This document shows, piece by piece, positions 7,761 to 17,725 of a stretch of 64,000 bases of DNA. A program made the position numbers and the translations under genes. Position 1 is the stretch's first letter. Every line of letters starts with the position of its first letter. The stretch comes from an uncultured Burkholderiales bacterium (GTDB lineage Bacteria > Pseudomonadota > Gammaproteobacteria > Burkholderiales > Burkholderiaceae_E), in contig CAIVAS010000222.1 in assembly GCA_903903975.1 (NCBI GenBank), forward strand, positions 1-64,000, written 5' to 3'. Under the pieces are notes generated by a model that was given only the letters and a program-made list of their open reading frames with translations, had not been told where the DNA came from and did no database searches.

Positions 7761-8321
7761 TCAGGGCATCAGGCCCCGTGCGGTCGGGGCGTCGAGTTGC
7801 GGCGCTTGCCGGTCGGCCTCGCCGAGTTCGCGCTGCATGATCACGGTGTCGAGCCAGCCATCAAACTTCCAGCCGGTCGCGCGCATCGTGCCGGCAAATC
7901 GAAAGCCGCACCGTGCATGCAAGCCGATCGATCCGGTATTGCCGCTGTCGCCGATGATCGCGAGCAGCTGCCGGCAGCCGGCGGCTTCGCAGCGCGCGAT
8001 CAGGGCGGTCAGCAGCAGCCGTCCGACGCCGCGCCCGCGTGCAGACTCGTCGATGTAGATCGAGTCTTCGACGGTGAAGCGGTAGGCCGGCCGCAATCTG
8101 AACCAGTTGACATAGGCGTAGCCCAGCACCCGATCGCCCTCATGGGCGACCAGATACGGAAAGCCGCTTTTCAAAACGTCGGCCCGCCGGCGGGTCATCT
8201 CTGCCAGATCGGGCGGCGTGATTTCGAAGGTGCCGGTGCCATGCAGGACATGGTGCGCATAGATCGCCTGGATGGCGGTCAGATCGGTGTCGCGGCTATC
8301 GCGGATCAGCGGAGTCGTCAT
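7761..8321 (-). CDS. GNAT-family N-acetyltransferase (Pat/YncA-like)
   Basis: Acetyl-CoA-dependent acetyltransferase of 186 residues. The sequence follows phosphinothricin/methionine-sulfone acetyltransferase relatives: IRDSRDTDLTAIQAIYAHHV at the start, GYAYVNWFRLRPAYRFTVEDSIYI in the middle, the acetyl-CoA loop RGRGVGRLLL (about residue 95-104) and GFRFAGTMRATGWKFDGWLDTVIMQ near residue 155. Family members acetylate small amines such as phosphinothricin, methionine sulfone or related toxic metabolites. The gene converges with the ABC receptor gene, 15 bp from its stop, and lies downstream of a metallo-hydrolase gene. The substrate cannot be inferred from this sequence. Confidence 0.92.
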   Translation of the reverse strand: MTTPLIRDSRDTDLTAIQAIYAHHVLHGTGTFEITPPDLAEMTRRRADVLKSGFPYLVAHEGDRVLGYAYVNWFRLRPAYRFTVEDSIYIDESARGRGVGRLLLTALIARCEAAGCRQLLAIIGDSGNTGSIGLHARCGFRFAGTMRATGWKFDGWLDTVIMQRELGEADRQAPQLDAPTARGLMP

Positions 8322-8354
8322 GACATTGAGGATAGCCGATGCGCCCGCACAGAC

Positions 8355-9293
8355 TCAGGCGTTGATCAGCCTGTCGCCGTCGCGGCGCGCAGCACCGGCG
8401 CGCACCAGTTCGCTGCTCGCCCAGTCGGCCAGCGCGCTCGCGTCCAGACCGAGGAAGCGCTGGTTGGTCTGCGCAATCAGGGGCACGGTGTCCATCAGCG
8501 TGATCACGTCGGCGAACGCAATCTGCTCATGCTCGAGCAGCAGGAACTTGAGCAGCACCTTGATGCCCTGGCGGCCGTTTCGCGCGGCATCGGCGCTGAG
8601 GTAGTCGAGGCGCTGGCTGGCGCGCTCGAGTGCGCCGCGCACATCACTGAACATCGGCCCATGGCCGGGGATCACCAGGTCGATCTCGAGCTGGGCGATG
8701 CGAGCGAGGATGGCTCGCTGCTCGGCAAACCCTGACTCGCCCTCGAGCTCCGGAAAGATCACACCGAAGCCGTTTTCCCAGAGGGCATCGGCCGAGATCA
8801 GCACGCGGGCCGGCTCGCAATACAGCACCATCGACGCCGGGTCGTGTCCGGGTGCAGCGATCGCCTGCCAGGGCAGTCCGCCGAGTTCGATGATCTGACC
8901 ATCCACCAGCACATCATCGAAGCCGAAGCGCTCGCAGCGCTGACCGGTCGGCCCGAAGCTCAGGGCCTGCGCATCCCAATCGCGCACCGCCTGCGCACTG
9001 GCCACCGGAATCATCGTGCGACAGCCATAGGTCCTTTGCAGGAGGGCATTGCCGCCGCAGTGGTCGGAATGCAGATGCGTGTTGATCAGCAGTTCGAGCG
9101 GGCGCTCGCCGAGCGCATGCCGCATGACCGACAGCGTCATGTCGGCATGCTTGATGTAACCGGTATCGACCAGAGCGGTGTGATGGCCGTCGTCAAAGAG
9201 CACGCCGTTGGCCGAGAGCCAGTCGCGCTCGATGAAGCGCATTGAGGGCGGCAGCGCGGGCTGCCTGGGGGCTTGAGCGTCGGGCTGGTTCAT
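8355..9293 (-). CDS. MBL-fold metallo-hydrolase
   Basis: Metallo-beta-lactamase-fold hydrolase of 312 residues. The metal motif HLHSDHCGG (about residues 88-96) gives HxHxDH; further ligands are the His in APGHDPASM (about 147), the Asp in LISADALWENG (about 167) and the His in VIPGHGPMF (about 212). The layout is like glyoxalase-II/SoxH-type hydrolases with an alpha-helical C-terminal cap (residues 220-312). It lies 33 bp upstream of the acetyltransferase gene and 57 bp downstream of the isomerase gene on the same strand, so it probably belongs to that minus-strand run. Substrate unknown; thioester hydrolysis is one possibility. Confidence 0.9.
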   Translation of the reverse strand: MNQPDAQAPRQPALPPSMRFIERDWLSANGVLFDDGHHTALVDTGYIKHADMTLSVMRHALGERPLELLINTHLHSDHCGGNALLQRTYGCRTMIPVASAQAVRDWDAQALSFGPTGQRCERFGFDDVLVDGQIIELGGLPWQAIAAPGHDPASMVLYCEPARVLISADALWENGFGVIFPELEGESGFAEQRAILARIAQLEIDLVIPGHGPMFSDVRGALERASQRLDYLSADAARNGRQGIKVLLKFLLLEHEQIAFADVITLMDTVPLIAQTNQRFLGLDASALADWASSELVRAGAARRDGDRLINA

Positions 9294-9350
9294 GGGCTGA
9301 GTTGTCAGATGATTTTGCGATCGTTCGCGCTGCGCACCGGCCAGGGCGAT

Positions 9351-9986
9351 TCAGCGCGTGCGGCGTTGAACACCGTCGGGCAGGGTGGCGGCACGCTGCA
9401 TGATTGGCGAATCAAACAACGCGTCGCCGCGCAGGCAGGCCAGCGCGGCATCGGTCATGTCGAAGCCCCAGAAGCGCTGATCGTCGAAGGCCAGCGTCGG
9501 GACACCGAAGATCCCTTCATCGATCGCCCGCGCGGTGTTGCGGCGCAGGGCGTCCTTGACCGCGGTGCGGCCGATCGCTGCCTCGGGGTCGTTCACGCCG
9601 AGACGCTCGCACAGTGCTTGCCAGGCCGGCTCATCGTCGGGCAGGCAGCCCTGTACCCAGACGAAGCGAAAGATCGCGTCGATCGCAGCCGGCTGGCACT
9701 CGAGCGCGATGGCAAGCCGCAGCAGCCGCAGCGGATTGAAGGGATGAGCCGGCGGCAGCGTGAAGGCGATGCCCTCCTGATGCGCACGCCACGTCACTTC
9801 GCGAAAGGTGTGGATCTTCTTAGCCGGGATCTCGGCCGGGCCCTTCTGGCCATGATGCTCGAGCAGACCGGCAAAGAGGATCGGCACCGGCTCGATCTGC
9901 ACCAGTCCGTCGAAGCGCGCCAGCACCGCGTGCTGAAGGTAGCTGTAGGGTGAGATGAAGTCGAAGTACCAGCGCGCGGTTCTCAA
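9351..9986 (-). CDS. 2-hydroxychromene-2-carboxylate isomerase-like DsbA-fold protein
   Basis: Thioredoxin-fold protein of 211 residues resembling kappa-class GSTs and HCCA isomerase (NahD). The active-site region WYFDFISPYSYLQ (residues 6-18) carries Ser where DsbA has a CxxC pair, as in GSH-dependent isomerases. FGVPTLAFDDQRFWGFD near residue 175 is the conserved cis-proline loop. In naphthalene degraders the enzyme isomerises hydroxychromene carboxylate; many Burkholderiales carry homologues outside such pathways. The ATG overlaps the stop of the DUF1289 gene as ATGA, a coupling common for this pair. No ring-cleavage genes are in the window, so an aromatic role is not supported. Confidence 0.9.
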   Translation of the reverse strand: MRTARWYFDFISPYSYLQHAVLARFDGLVQIEPVPILFAGLLEHHGQKGPAEIPAKKIHTFREVTWRAHQEGIAFTLPPAHPFNPLRLLRLAIALECQPAAIDAIFRFVWVQGCLPDDEPAWQALCERLGVNDPEAAIGRTAVKDALRRNTARAIDEGIFGVPTLAFDDQRFWGFDMTDAALACLRGDALFDSPIMQRAATLPDGVQRRTR

Positions 9987-10210
9987 GACGCCCCGCTTTG
10001 CCGGCGACGGATCTCTCCCCAGACGGCCAGTCGCGCATCGTTGTTCATACTGCCCCAGGTGGCGATCTCATCGATCGTGCGCAGGCAGCCGGTGCACAGC
10101 TTGGTGGGCGGGTCGATCCGGCAGACCGAGATGCACGGCGAGGGCACCGGACGGCCGGCGGCGGCCGCTTCGCGCAGCGCATCGTCGTCGGGTGCAAAGG
10201 GAGACTTCAT
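9983..10210 (-). CDS. DUF1289 domain small Cys-rich protein
   Basis: Protein of 75 residues from ATG 10210. The DUF1289 signature PCISVCRIDPPTKLCTGCLRT (shown here in part: PCISVCRI, then LCTGCLRT) has four cysteines that look like a small metal or Fe-S site. The domain is followed by the usual TIDEIATWGSM motif. The function of the family is not established. The open frame extends upstream to 10390 through Cys/Asp/Pro-rich repeats, but the longer form departs from the family length of about 60-80 residues and is rejected. It overlaps the downstream isomerase gene by four bases. Confidence 0.88.
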   Translation of the reverse strand: MKSPFAPDDDALREAAAAGRPVPSPCISVCRIDPPTKLCTGCLRTIDEIATWGSMNNDARLAVWGEIRRRQSGAS

Positions 10211-10238
10211 CGCAGGGTCCGGTGGCTTTGCAGGGCAG

Positions 10239-10301
10239 GGGTCACAGGGATGGAAGTCATCGAAAGGGTCACAGCGAGGATCACAGCAAGGGTTGCAGCA
10301 A
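10239..10301. repeat. Degenerate 12-bp repeats upstream of the DUF1289 gene
   Basis: Plus-strand units of 12 bp with consensus GGGTCACAGCRA occur at 10239-10250 and, in tandem, at 10266-10277, 10278-10289 and 10290-10301. They fill the spacer between the HMG-CoA lyase stop (10315) and the DUF1289 start (10210). On the minus strand they lie in frame with DUF1289 and would read CCNP-CCDP-RCDP if translated. Confidence 0.7.
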
Positions 10302-10314
10302 GGACGTCGAGCGC

Positions 10315-11229
10315 TCAGGCCGCGAGCTTGGCGCTCAGGGCATTGCCCGCGCGGGCAGCCGCCTTGCGGCCGATGTGCGAGGAGATCCACTGGCCGATGG
10401 CGACCACCTTGGCCAGATCGACCCCGGTCTCGATGCCCAGGCCATCGAGCAGGTAGAGGAGGTCTTCGGTGGCGACATTGCCGGTCGCACCCTTGGCAAA
10501 GGGGCAGCCGCCAAGGCCTGCTACCGAGGCATGAAAGGTCGAGACACCGAGCCCGAGGCTAGCATAGACATTGGCCAGCGCCATGCCGTACGTATCGTGA
10601 AAGTGGCCTGACAGGCGCCCGACCGGCACCACGCTGAGCGCGGCCTCGAAGGCGGCCTTCGTCTGACGCGGCGTGCCCACCCCGATGGTGTCGGCAATGT
10701 CGATCATGTCGCAGCCCAGATCGGCAAAGCGGGCCACGACATCGGCTACGGCCGCGGGCGGCACCTCGCCCTGATAGGGGCAGCCCATGGCACACGACAC
10801 GCTTGCCCTCAGCCGCATGCCGTGCTCCTTGGCCGCTCGCGCCACCGGCTCGAAGCGCGCGACCGACTCGGCGATCGAGCAGTTGATGTTCCGGTGCGAG
10901 AAGGCCTCGGAGGCCGCACCGAAGATCACCACTTCATCGGCCCGCGCGGCCAGCGCGCCCTCGAAGCCCTTGAGGTTGGGCGTCAGCACCGAATAGATCA
11001 CGCCCGGGCGTCGCACGATGCGACTCATCAGCTCGGCGGTATCAGCCATCTGCGGCACCCATTTCGGCGACACGAAGGAGCCCGCCTCGACATTCGGAAA
11101 TCCGGCATCGCTCAGCCGGTTGCAAAGGTCGATGCGAATGTCGGTGGTGATCGGCGTCTGCTCGTTTTGCAGACCGTCTCGTGCGCCCACCTCGACCAGG
11201 GTCACGCGTTGCGGCAGTGTCGTTGTCAT
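10315..11229 (-). CDS. liuE: Hydroxymethylglutaryl-CoA lyase
   Basis: HMG-CoA lyase of 304 residues, the last step of leucine degradation (HMG-CoA to acetyl-CoA and acetoacetate). The catalytic and metal residues are all present: Arg17-Asp18 in ARDGLQNE, His209 and His211 in GHFHDTYG, the reactive Cys242 in GLGGCPFAKGATG, Asn251 and Glu255 in NVATED. The start ATG at 11229 gives the standard length; the open frame runs 100 residues further upstream into non-family sequence. It follows the GhrA-like gene by 82 bp on the same strand. With MccA (14105), the hydratase (16740), MccB (39040) and isovaleryl-CoA dehydrogenase (46757) it completes the leucine/isovalerate pathway. Confidence 0.96.
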   Translation of the reverse strand: MTTTLPQRVTLVEVGARDGLQNEQTPITTDIRIDLCNRLSDAGFPNVEAGSFVSPKWVPQMADTAELMSRIVRRPGVIYSVLTPNLKGFEGALAARADEVVIFGAASEAFSHRNINCSIAESVARFEPVARAAKEHGMRLRASVSCAMGCPYQGEVPPAAVADVVARFADLGCDMIDIADTIGVGTPRQTKAAFEAALSVVPVGRLSGHFHDTYGMALANVYASLGLGVSTFHASVAGLGGCPFAKGATGNVATEDLLYLLDGLGIETGVDLAKVVAIGQWISSHIGRKAAARAGNALSAKLAA

Positions 11230-11311
11230 GCTGTCTCGCTTTCTGGCTGGGAGGGGCAATGCCCGGGTGTCTCGCAAAACTCGTGGTGCCGGGCGGACGC
11301 TGCCGCAGGTT

Positions 11312-12292
11312 TCAGTAGCCGCGCTGGCGGTCGATCTGCCCGCTGGGTCGCTCGCCCCTTGCCAGCGCACCGATCTTGCCGGCGACCTGCTCGGCCGACG
11401 GTCCGACCTGGGTCGGGGCCGACACATGCGGCGTGATCCGGATGGCCCGATGGTGCCACAAGGGATCATCGGCCGGCAGCGGCTCGCGCCGGAAGACATC
11501 GAGGGTGGCACCCGCAAGCTGCCCGGCATCAAGCGCCGCGATCAGATCGGCCTCGACCACCAGTGCGCCGCGCGCGACATTGATCAGCCAGCCCTGCGGC
11601 TGCAGCAGGCGGAGGGCGGCGGCATCGATCAAGTTGTCGGTCTGCGGCGTGTGCGGCGCAAGCAGGATGAGCACGCGGCTTGCCGCAAGGAAGGCCGGCC
11701 ACGCGCCCTCGCCGTGCATCACCTCGACGCCGTCGATCGACTTGGCCGATCGCGCAAAGCCCCGCACGGTAAAGCCGGCACGTGCCAGGTGCGCGCCGAC
11801 CTGCGCGCCGAGCACGCCGACGCCGACAATGCCGATCGGTAATTCTTCGCGGGTAAATGCCGGTAATTCCTGCCATTGCCCGCTGCGCTGCTGCGCCGCA
11901 TACGCATCATGACGGCCGGCGATGCGCAGCAGTTCGTGCAGACAGTAATCGGCCATCAGCGGCCCCATGCCGGCGTCTTCCAGGCGGATCACCGCCAGCG
12001 CGGCCGGCAGACCGGGATGGCGCAGGAGATGGTCGACGCCGGCGCCGGTCGAGAAAAACGCCTGCAGACGGGGGTGGCGCGAGAAGAAGTCTGCCGGCGG
12101 CTTCCAGCCGACCGCGATATCGGCCGGTGGCAGCCCGGCGCTTGCCGGATGCGCACGCGCGCCAGACAGGCTGTCGGCGCCGTCGGGGCAGCCCGGATCG
12201 ATCGAGACCGTCAGTTCGGGCAGACGTCGCGACAGCTCGCGCTGCCAGGCCAGGCCGGCGCCGGGTTCGTTGTGGGCGATGACAATGTGCAT
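11312..12292 (-). CDS. ghrA: Glyoxylate/hydroxypyruvate reductase A-like D-2-hydroxyacid dehydrogenase
   Basis: NAD(P)H-dependent 2-hydroxyacid dehydrogenase of 326 residues. The Rossmann motif GIVGVGVLGAQVG lies near residues 149-161. The catalytic Arg is in LINVARGALV (about 236), the Glu in LDVFRREPLP (about 263) and the His in RITPHVSAPT (about 281). The N-terminal part lacks long-chain features of PGDH, and the length fits GhrA, which reduces glyoxylate and hydroxypyruvate. Start ATG 12292 (MHIVIAH) is preferred over GTG-type starts further upstream. It is divergent from the nitronate monooxygenase-like gene and 82 bp upstream of the HMG-CoA lyase gene. GhrA versus another D-2-hydroxyacid dehydrogenase cannot be fully settled from sequence. 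Confidence 0.88.
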   Translation of the reverse strand: MHIVIAHNEPGAGLAWQRELSRRLPELTVSIDPGCPDGADSLSGARAHPASAGLPPADIAVGWKPPADFFSRHPRLQAFFSTGAGVDHLLRHPGLPAALAVIRLEDAGMGPLMADYCLHELLRIAGRHDAYAAQQRSGQWQELPAFTREELPIGIVGVGVLGAQVGAHLARAGFTVRGFARSAKSIDGVEVMHGEGAWPAFLAASRVLILLAPHTPQTDNLIDAAALRLLQPQGWLINVARGALVVEADLIAALDAGQLAGATLDVFRREPLPADDPLWHHRAIRITPHVSAPTQVGPSAEQVAGKIGALARGERPSGQIDRQRGY

Positions 12293-12366
12293 CGCCGGAT
12301 CATAGGCGATCACCCTCGCCGCGCACGCTACCATCGCGATCTGACCGACACAGGAGACCCCTTGCC

Positions 12367-13323
12367 ATGACGACCACCGTGCCCCCGATCGACAACCGCG
12401 TCACCCGCCTGATGGGCGTGAAATACCCCATCGTCCAGGCACCGATGGGCTGGATCGCCCGTGCGCAGCTGGCCTCGGCCGTCTCCAATGCCGGCGGCAT
12501 GGGCATCATCGAAACCGCCTCCGGCGAGCTCGATGCCATCCGTCTCGAGATCAAGAAAATGCGCGATCTCACCGACAAGCCCTTCGGCGTGAACATCGCG
12601 CTGATGTATGTCAAGGATCCCGACATCGTGAAATTCGTGGTCGATGAAGGCGTGCGCTTCGTGACCACCTCGGCCGGTGATCCGAGCCGCTATTGCGCCG
12701 AGCTCAAGGAGGCGGGCCTGACGGTCTTCCATGTGGTGCCCACGCTCAAGGCAGCGCTCAAAGCGATTGAAGCCGGGGTCGACGGCCTGATCGTCGAAGG
12801 CGCCGAGGGCGGCGGATTCAAGAATCAGCGCGATGTTGCCTCGATGGTGCTGCTGCCCCTGGTCTGCTCCAAGGTGACCGTGCCGGTGATCGCCGCGGGC
12901 GGCTTCACCGATGGCCGCTCGATGGCTGCCGCGTTTGCCATGGGTGCCGAGGGCATCCAGATGGGCACCCGGATGCTGTCGTCGGCCGAGTCACCGGCGC
13001 ACATGAACTGGAAGCAGGCGATCGTGGGCGCCAGCGAAACCGACACGGTTTTTCTGAATCGCGGCGGCAACGGCCCGGCGCTGCGGGCACTGCGCACCGA
13101 GCGCACCACGCGCCTTGAGGCCAAGAACCCCGAGAACATGCGCGCCGAATTTGCCGGCGTGTTGCAGCTCTACTTTGGCGGCGACATGGAAGCCGCCGTG
13201 CCCTTGACCGGCCAGGTGTGCGGCCGCATCGAGAGCGTCGAATCAGTCGTCGACATCATCAACGGCACGGTCACCGGGTTTCGTGCGGCGGTAAGCGAAC
13301 TGGCCGGGCGCTATATCGGCTGA
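12367..13323 (+). CDS. NAD(P)H-dependent flavin oxidoreductase / nitronate monooxygenase family
   Basis: FMN-binding TIM-barrel protein of 318 residues of the 2-nitropropane dioxygenase group. Typical segments are YPIVQAPMGWIARAQLASAVSNAGG (in two overlapping blocks near residue 20-43), GVDGLIVEGAEGGGF (about 138, the FMN phosphate region), VPVIAAGGFTDGRSMAAAFAMGAEGIQMGTRML near 176-205. The family includes nitronate monooxygenases and FabK-like enoyl reductases; the EGAEGGG form and lack of an obvious catalytic His in the H-GG position make the exact chemistry uncertain. The gene is transcribed away from ghrA and ends 91 bp before the convergent phasin-like gene. Confidence 0.9.
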   Translation: MTTTVPPIDNRVTRLMGVKYPIVQAPMGWIARAQLASAVSNAGGMGIIETASGELDAIRLEIKKMRDLTDKPFGVNIALMYVKDPDIVKFVVDEGVRFVTTSAGDPSRYCAELKEAGLTVFHVVPTLKAALKAIEAGVDGLIVEGAEGGGFKNQRDVASMVLLPLVCSKVTVPVIAAGGFTDGRSMAAAFAMGAEGIQMGTRMLSSAESPAHMNWKQAIVGASETDTVFLNRGGNGPALRALRTERTTRLEAKNPENMRAEFAGVLQLYFGGDMEAAVPLTGQVCGRIESVESVVDIINGTVTGFRAAVSELAGRYIG

Positions 13324-13383
13324 TCGAATCATGCGTCCGCTGGTGACGCCAGGCTCGGTTCTATCAGCCGGCCGGCGTTTATT

Positions 13384-13409
13384 GACGACACTCAGCGACG
13401 ACACTCAGC
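13384..13409. repeat. Two tandem 13-bp repeats at a convergent gene boundary
   Basis: GACGACACTCAGC occurs perfectly twice in tandem (13384-13396 and 13397-13409), followed by a degraded third copy overlapping the stop of the phasin-like gene. It sits 60 bp after the stop of the flavin oxidoreductase gene. Confidence 0.8.
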
Positions 13410-13414
13410 GACGA

Positions 13415-14008
13415 CTAGTGAGCGCCGCCGCGTGCCGAGGCGCGTCCCGAATGAGCGGCTCCCCGACGGGCGGCGCCGCCATTGGCAGCCTCGTGTCCGG
13501 CTGCCGACGCTGTAGCAGCCGCAGACGATACGTTGTGGGCGGCAATCTCGCCGAGCTTGCCGACCGCATTCATGCAGCACGACATGGCCGAGCCGGTGGC
13601 GGTGGCGGCATCGACCGCTGCCCGCTCGGCATCGTCATGGGCCACCTGCGACAGCGCATGCATCTCCTCCTGCGAGCCACGCATCTGCGCGGTCACCAGC
13701 GAGGTCATCGTGGTGCTGGCGTTACGGCTGAGCGACATCATCCCGATCATGTAGCGCCACACCGGCTCGACGACGCAGGTGCGCATCGCATCGGCCGACA
13801 TCCACTGCCTCATGGCGCCCAGTCCCGGTTGCGACTCGCTGGCTTCGCCCGACTGTCGAGTGTGATCAAGCGAGCGGCTGACCAGCTGGTCGAGCAGCTC
13901 GGCATGCAATGCCAGGCTGCGCTGGCAGGCCGCCACCATGATGTCGCTGGCCGCAGTCGTGCTCAGCGGTGACGGGCCCTTGAAGGGCAACTCAAAGGCG
14001 TTTTTCAT
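13415..14008 (-). CDS. Phasin-like hypothetical protein
   Basis: Protein of 197 residues without a signal peptide. Residues 10-130 are mostly helical and amphipathic with a conserved-looking VEPVWRYMIGMMSLSRNASTTM stretch near 80-100. The tail from about residue 135 is very Ala/Gly/His-rich (SAAATASAAGHEAANGG and similar), resembling the low-complexity tails of phasins, which coat polyhydroxyalkanoate granules. It lacks an unmistakable phasin signature, so the name is tentative. It lies 96 bp upstream of the MCC alpha stop on the same strand in opposite order and converges with the flavin oxidoreductase gene. The Ala-rich tail could also indicate a DNA- or surface-associated protein. Confidence 0.55.
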   Translation of the reverse strand: MKNAFELPFKGPSPLSTTAASDIMVAACQRSLALHAELLDQLVSRSLDHTRQSGEASESQPGLGAMRQWMSADAMRTCVVEPVWRYMIGMMSLSRNASTTMTSLVTAQMRGSQEEMHALSQVAHDDAERAAVDAATATGSAMSCCMNAVGKLGEIAAHNVSSAAATASAAGHEAANGGAARRGAAHSGRASARGGAH

Positions 14009-14104
14009 GGCGTGGCATCCTGCATCAAGGTGACTGATCGCCCGGCACGATTGCAGGGGTCGATGCCTTTCGGAGGCAAGATCGGTGCCTGCGGCTGGGC
14101 CGAA

Positions 14105-16111
<2,007 letters not shown>

Positions 16112-16240
16112 GGCCTAAAGCTCGGTAGCGGTCGTCGCGTCAGGATAAACCAGTCGACTTCAGCATCAACCTGAGCCTCGGCCCGGTAAGCTCTGCGCAT
16201 CTTAGCCATTCCGGTAGCGGCTTTGCCCGCCCCTTCGCCC

Positions 16241-16651
16241 ATGACTGCCGCCGACACGTCCGTCGCTAATCCGCGTATCACCCGGGTCGTACTTTTCACT
16301 GACCACGATGGCCTCGCCCGCTTTCGCGATGAGTCGGTCGAGCTTGACCAGGGCACGCCCGCCTCACGGCTGTCGGCGCTGATGGCCTCGGGGGGCTTTC
16401 AGCTGCGTCACAGCCCGGTAGGGTTTCGCAGCGATTTTCACTGCACCACCTCGCCGCAGTGGGTGTTCATCCTGCGGGGCCTGATGGAGATTGGCCTGCG
16501 CGATGGCAGTTTTCGCCGATTCGGTCCGGGCGAGCATTTCTACTCGAACGATCTGGTGCCGGCGGGCGCAAGCTTTGACGCGGCGCTGCATGGCCATTGC
16601 AGCCGGCAGGCCGGCCCCGAGCCGCTCGAGACGCTCTTCGTTCGCGGCTGA
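16241..16651 (+). CDS. Small cupin-domain protein
   Basis: Protein of 136 residues from ATG 16241 (a TTG at 16223 would add six residues). One cupin-like beta barrel is visible: FRSDFHCTTSPQWVFILRGLMEIGLRDG followed by FGPGEHFYSNDLVPAG, in segments around residues 55-110. Metal-ligand His positions are partly present (FHCTTSPQW, GEHFY), so metal binding is uncertain. Function unknown. It lies on the plus strand between two minus-strand leucine-degradation genes, divergent from MccA and convergent with the hydratase gene; its 3' side carries 7-bp tandem repeats. Confidence 0.75.
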   Translation: MTAADTSVANPRITRVVLFTDHDGLARFRDESVELDQGTPASRLSALMASGGFQLRHSPVGFRSDFHCTTSPQWVFILRGLMEIGLRDGSFRRFGPGEHFYSNDLVPAGASFDAALHGHCSRQAGPEPLETLFVRG

Positions 16652-16668
16652 AGGCCTCAGCTTTCAAG

Positions 16669-16734
16669 CCCTCAGCCCTCAGCCCTCAGCTCGCACGCCG
16701 CACGCCGCACGCCGCACGCCGCACGCCGCACGCC
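16669..16734. repeat. Two adjacent 7-bp tandem arrays between convergent genes
   Basis: CCCTCAG is repeated three times at 16669-16689, and after three bases GCACGCC is repeated six times perfectly at 16693-16734. An extra CCTCAGC copy occurs at 16655-16661. The arrays fill nearly the whole 88-bp gap between the cupin stop (16651) and the hydratase stop (16740). A 7-bp unit in a non-coding spacer is expected to vary by slippage. Confidence 0.9.
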
Positions 16735-16739
16735 CAGGA

Positions 16740-17531
16740 TCAGCGCTGCGTGATCCAGCCGGCCGGACGCTTTTCGAGAAATGACGCGATGCCCTCGCGG
16801 CCTTCGTCGCTGGCCCGGGCATCGGCAATGCGCTGCGAGGTATCGAGGCGCTGCGCGGCATCGATCGGCCGCCCGGTCACATCGCGGATCAGCCGCTTGG
16901 TTTCGGCCATCGCGCGCGGCCCGGCCATCAGGAGCTTGCCGAGCAGGGCATTGACCGCGGCATCGAGTTCATCCGGCGGCACCAGTTCCTGGACCATGCC
17001 CAGCCGGTAGGCTTCGGCGGCATAGAAGACCTCGGCGGTCAGGAAATAGCGGCTTGCTGCGCGCTCGCCCATTGCCCGGATCACATACGGGCTGATCATC
17101 GCCGGCAGCAGTCCGATGCGCACTTCGGTCAGACAAAAACGCGCCTCGAAGGAGGCCACCGCAATATCGCAGGCAGTCATCAGCCCCATGCCGCCGGCAT
17201 AGGCCGGGCCATGCACCCGCGCCACGGTGGGCTTGGGCGCCTCGGCAATCGTGCGCAGCAATTCGGCGAGCTTGAGGGCGTCGGCCTGGTTTTCGGCCGG
17301 CCCGTAGGTTGAAGCGGCCTTCATCCAGTTCAGGTCGGCACCGGCGCAAAACGCGCTGCCGCGTCCGGCCAGCACAATCGCCCTGACATCGGGGTCGTCG
17401 GCGGCGCTGCTCACCGCATCGGTGAGCTCACTGATCAGCGCGACGCTCATTGCGTTGCGGATCTCGGGTCGATTGAGCCAGATCACGGCAACGCCTTGCG
17501 ACAGCGTGGTCTCGAGGGTGGAATAGGTCAT
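16740..17531 (-). CDS. liuC: Enoyl-CoA hydratase family, probable methylglutaconyl-CoA hydratase
   Basis: Crotonase-fold hydratase of 263 residues from ATG 17531; the frame is open to 17732 but the extra residues are not family sequence. It has VAVIWLNRPEIRNAMS near residue 15-30, the oxyanion-hole motif GRGSAFCAGADLNWM near 65-79, and HGPAYAGGMGLMTACDIAVAS near 108-128. The catalytic Glu position falls in FCLTEVRIGLLPAMISPYV near 133-150. The sequence and its position between MccB and MccA in liu gene order support hydration of 3-methylglutaconyl-CoA to HMG-CoA. Not every crotonase with these motifs is LiuC, so the symbol depends on synteny. Confidence 0.9.
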   Translation of the reverse strand: MTYSTLETTLSQGVAVIWLNRPEIRNAMSVALISELTDAVSSAADDPDVRAIVLAGRGSAFCAGADLNWMKAASTYGPAENQADALKLAELLRTIAEAPKPTVARVHGPAYAGGMGLMTACDIAVASFEARFCLTEVRIGLLPAMISPYVIRAMGERAASRYFLTAEVFYAAEAYRLGMVQELVPPDELDAAVNALLGKLLMAGPRAMAETKRLIRDVTGRPIDAAQRLDTSQRIADARASDEGREGIASFLEKRPAGWITQR

Positions 17532-17712
17532 GGCAGGGTCGGGGCGACAAGCGCACAGGGGGTCGTGAAACGCCGAGCATACCGGGCCGACCGGGGCCGG
17601 GTATCGAATTCGCCCGCCTGCGGATGCCAAGGCATGGCGGCCGGTGTACTCTGGCAAAGCGGCATTCGCGCCAGCCCACAGGGCGGGTTCAGCGACCCCA
17701 ACAATGATCAAA

Positions 17713-17718
17713 GAGGAG
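17713..17718 (+). promoter_or_regulatory. Ribosome binding site of the first gene of the 14-kb operon
   Basis: GAGGAG at 17713-17718 lies 7 bp before the ATG at 17726. It is the clearest Shine-Dalgarno sequence in the region and fixes the first start of the plus-strand operon. The promoter must lie in the 194-bp spacer shared with the divergent hydratase gene; no strong -35/-10 pair is evident there. Confidence 0.75.
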
Positions 17719-17725
17719 ACTTCCG

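Noticed and set aside
16669-16734. CRISPR array
   Set aside because: Units are 7 bp and contiguous without spacers; no cas genes are present.
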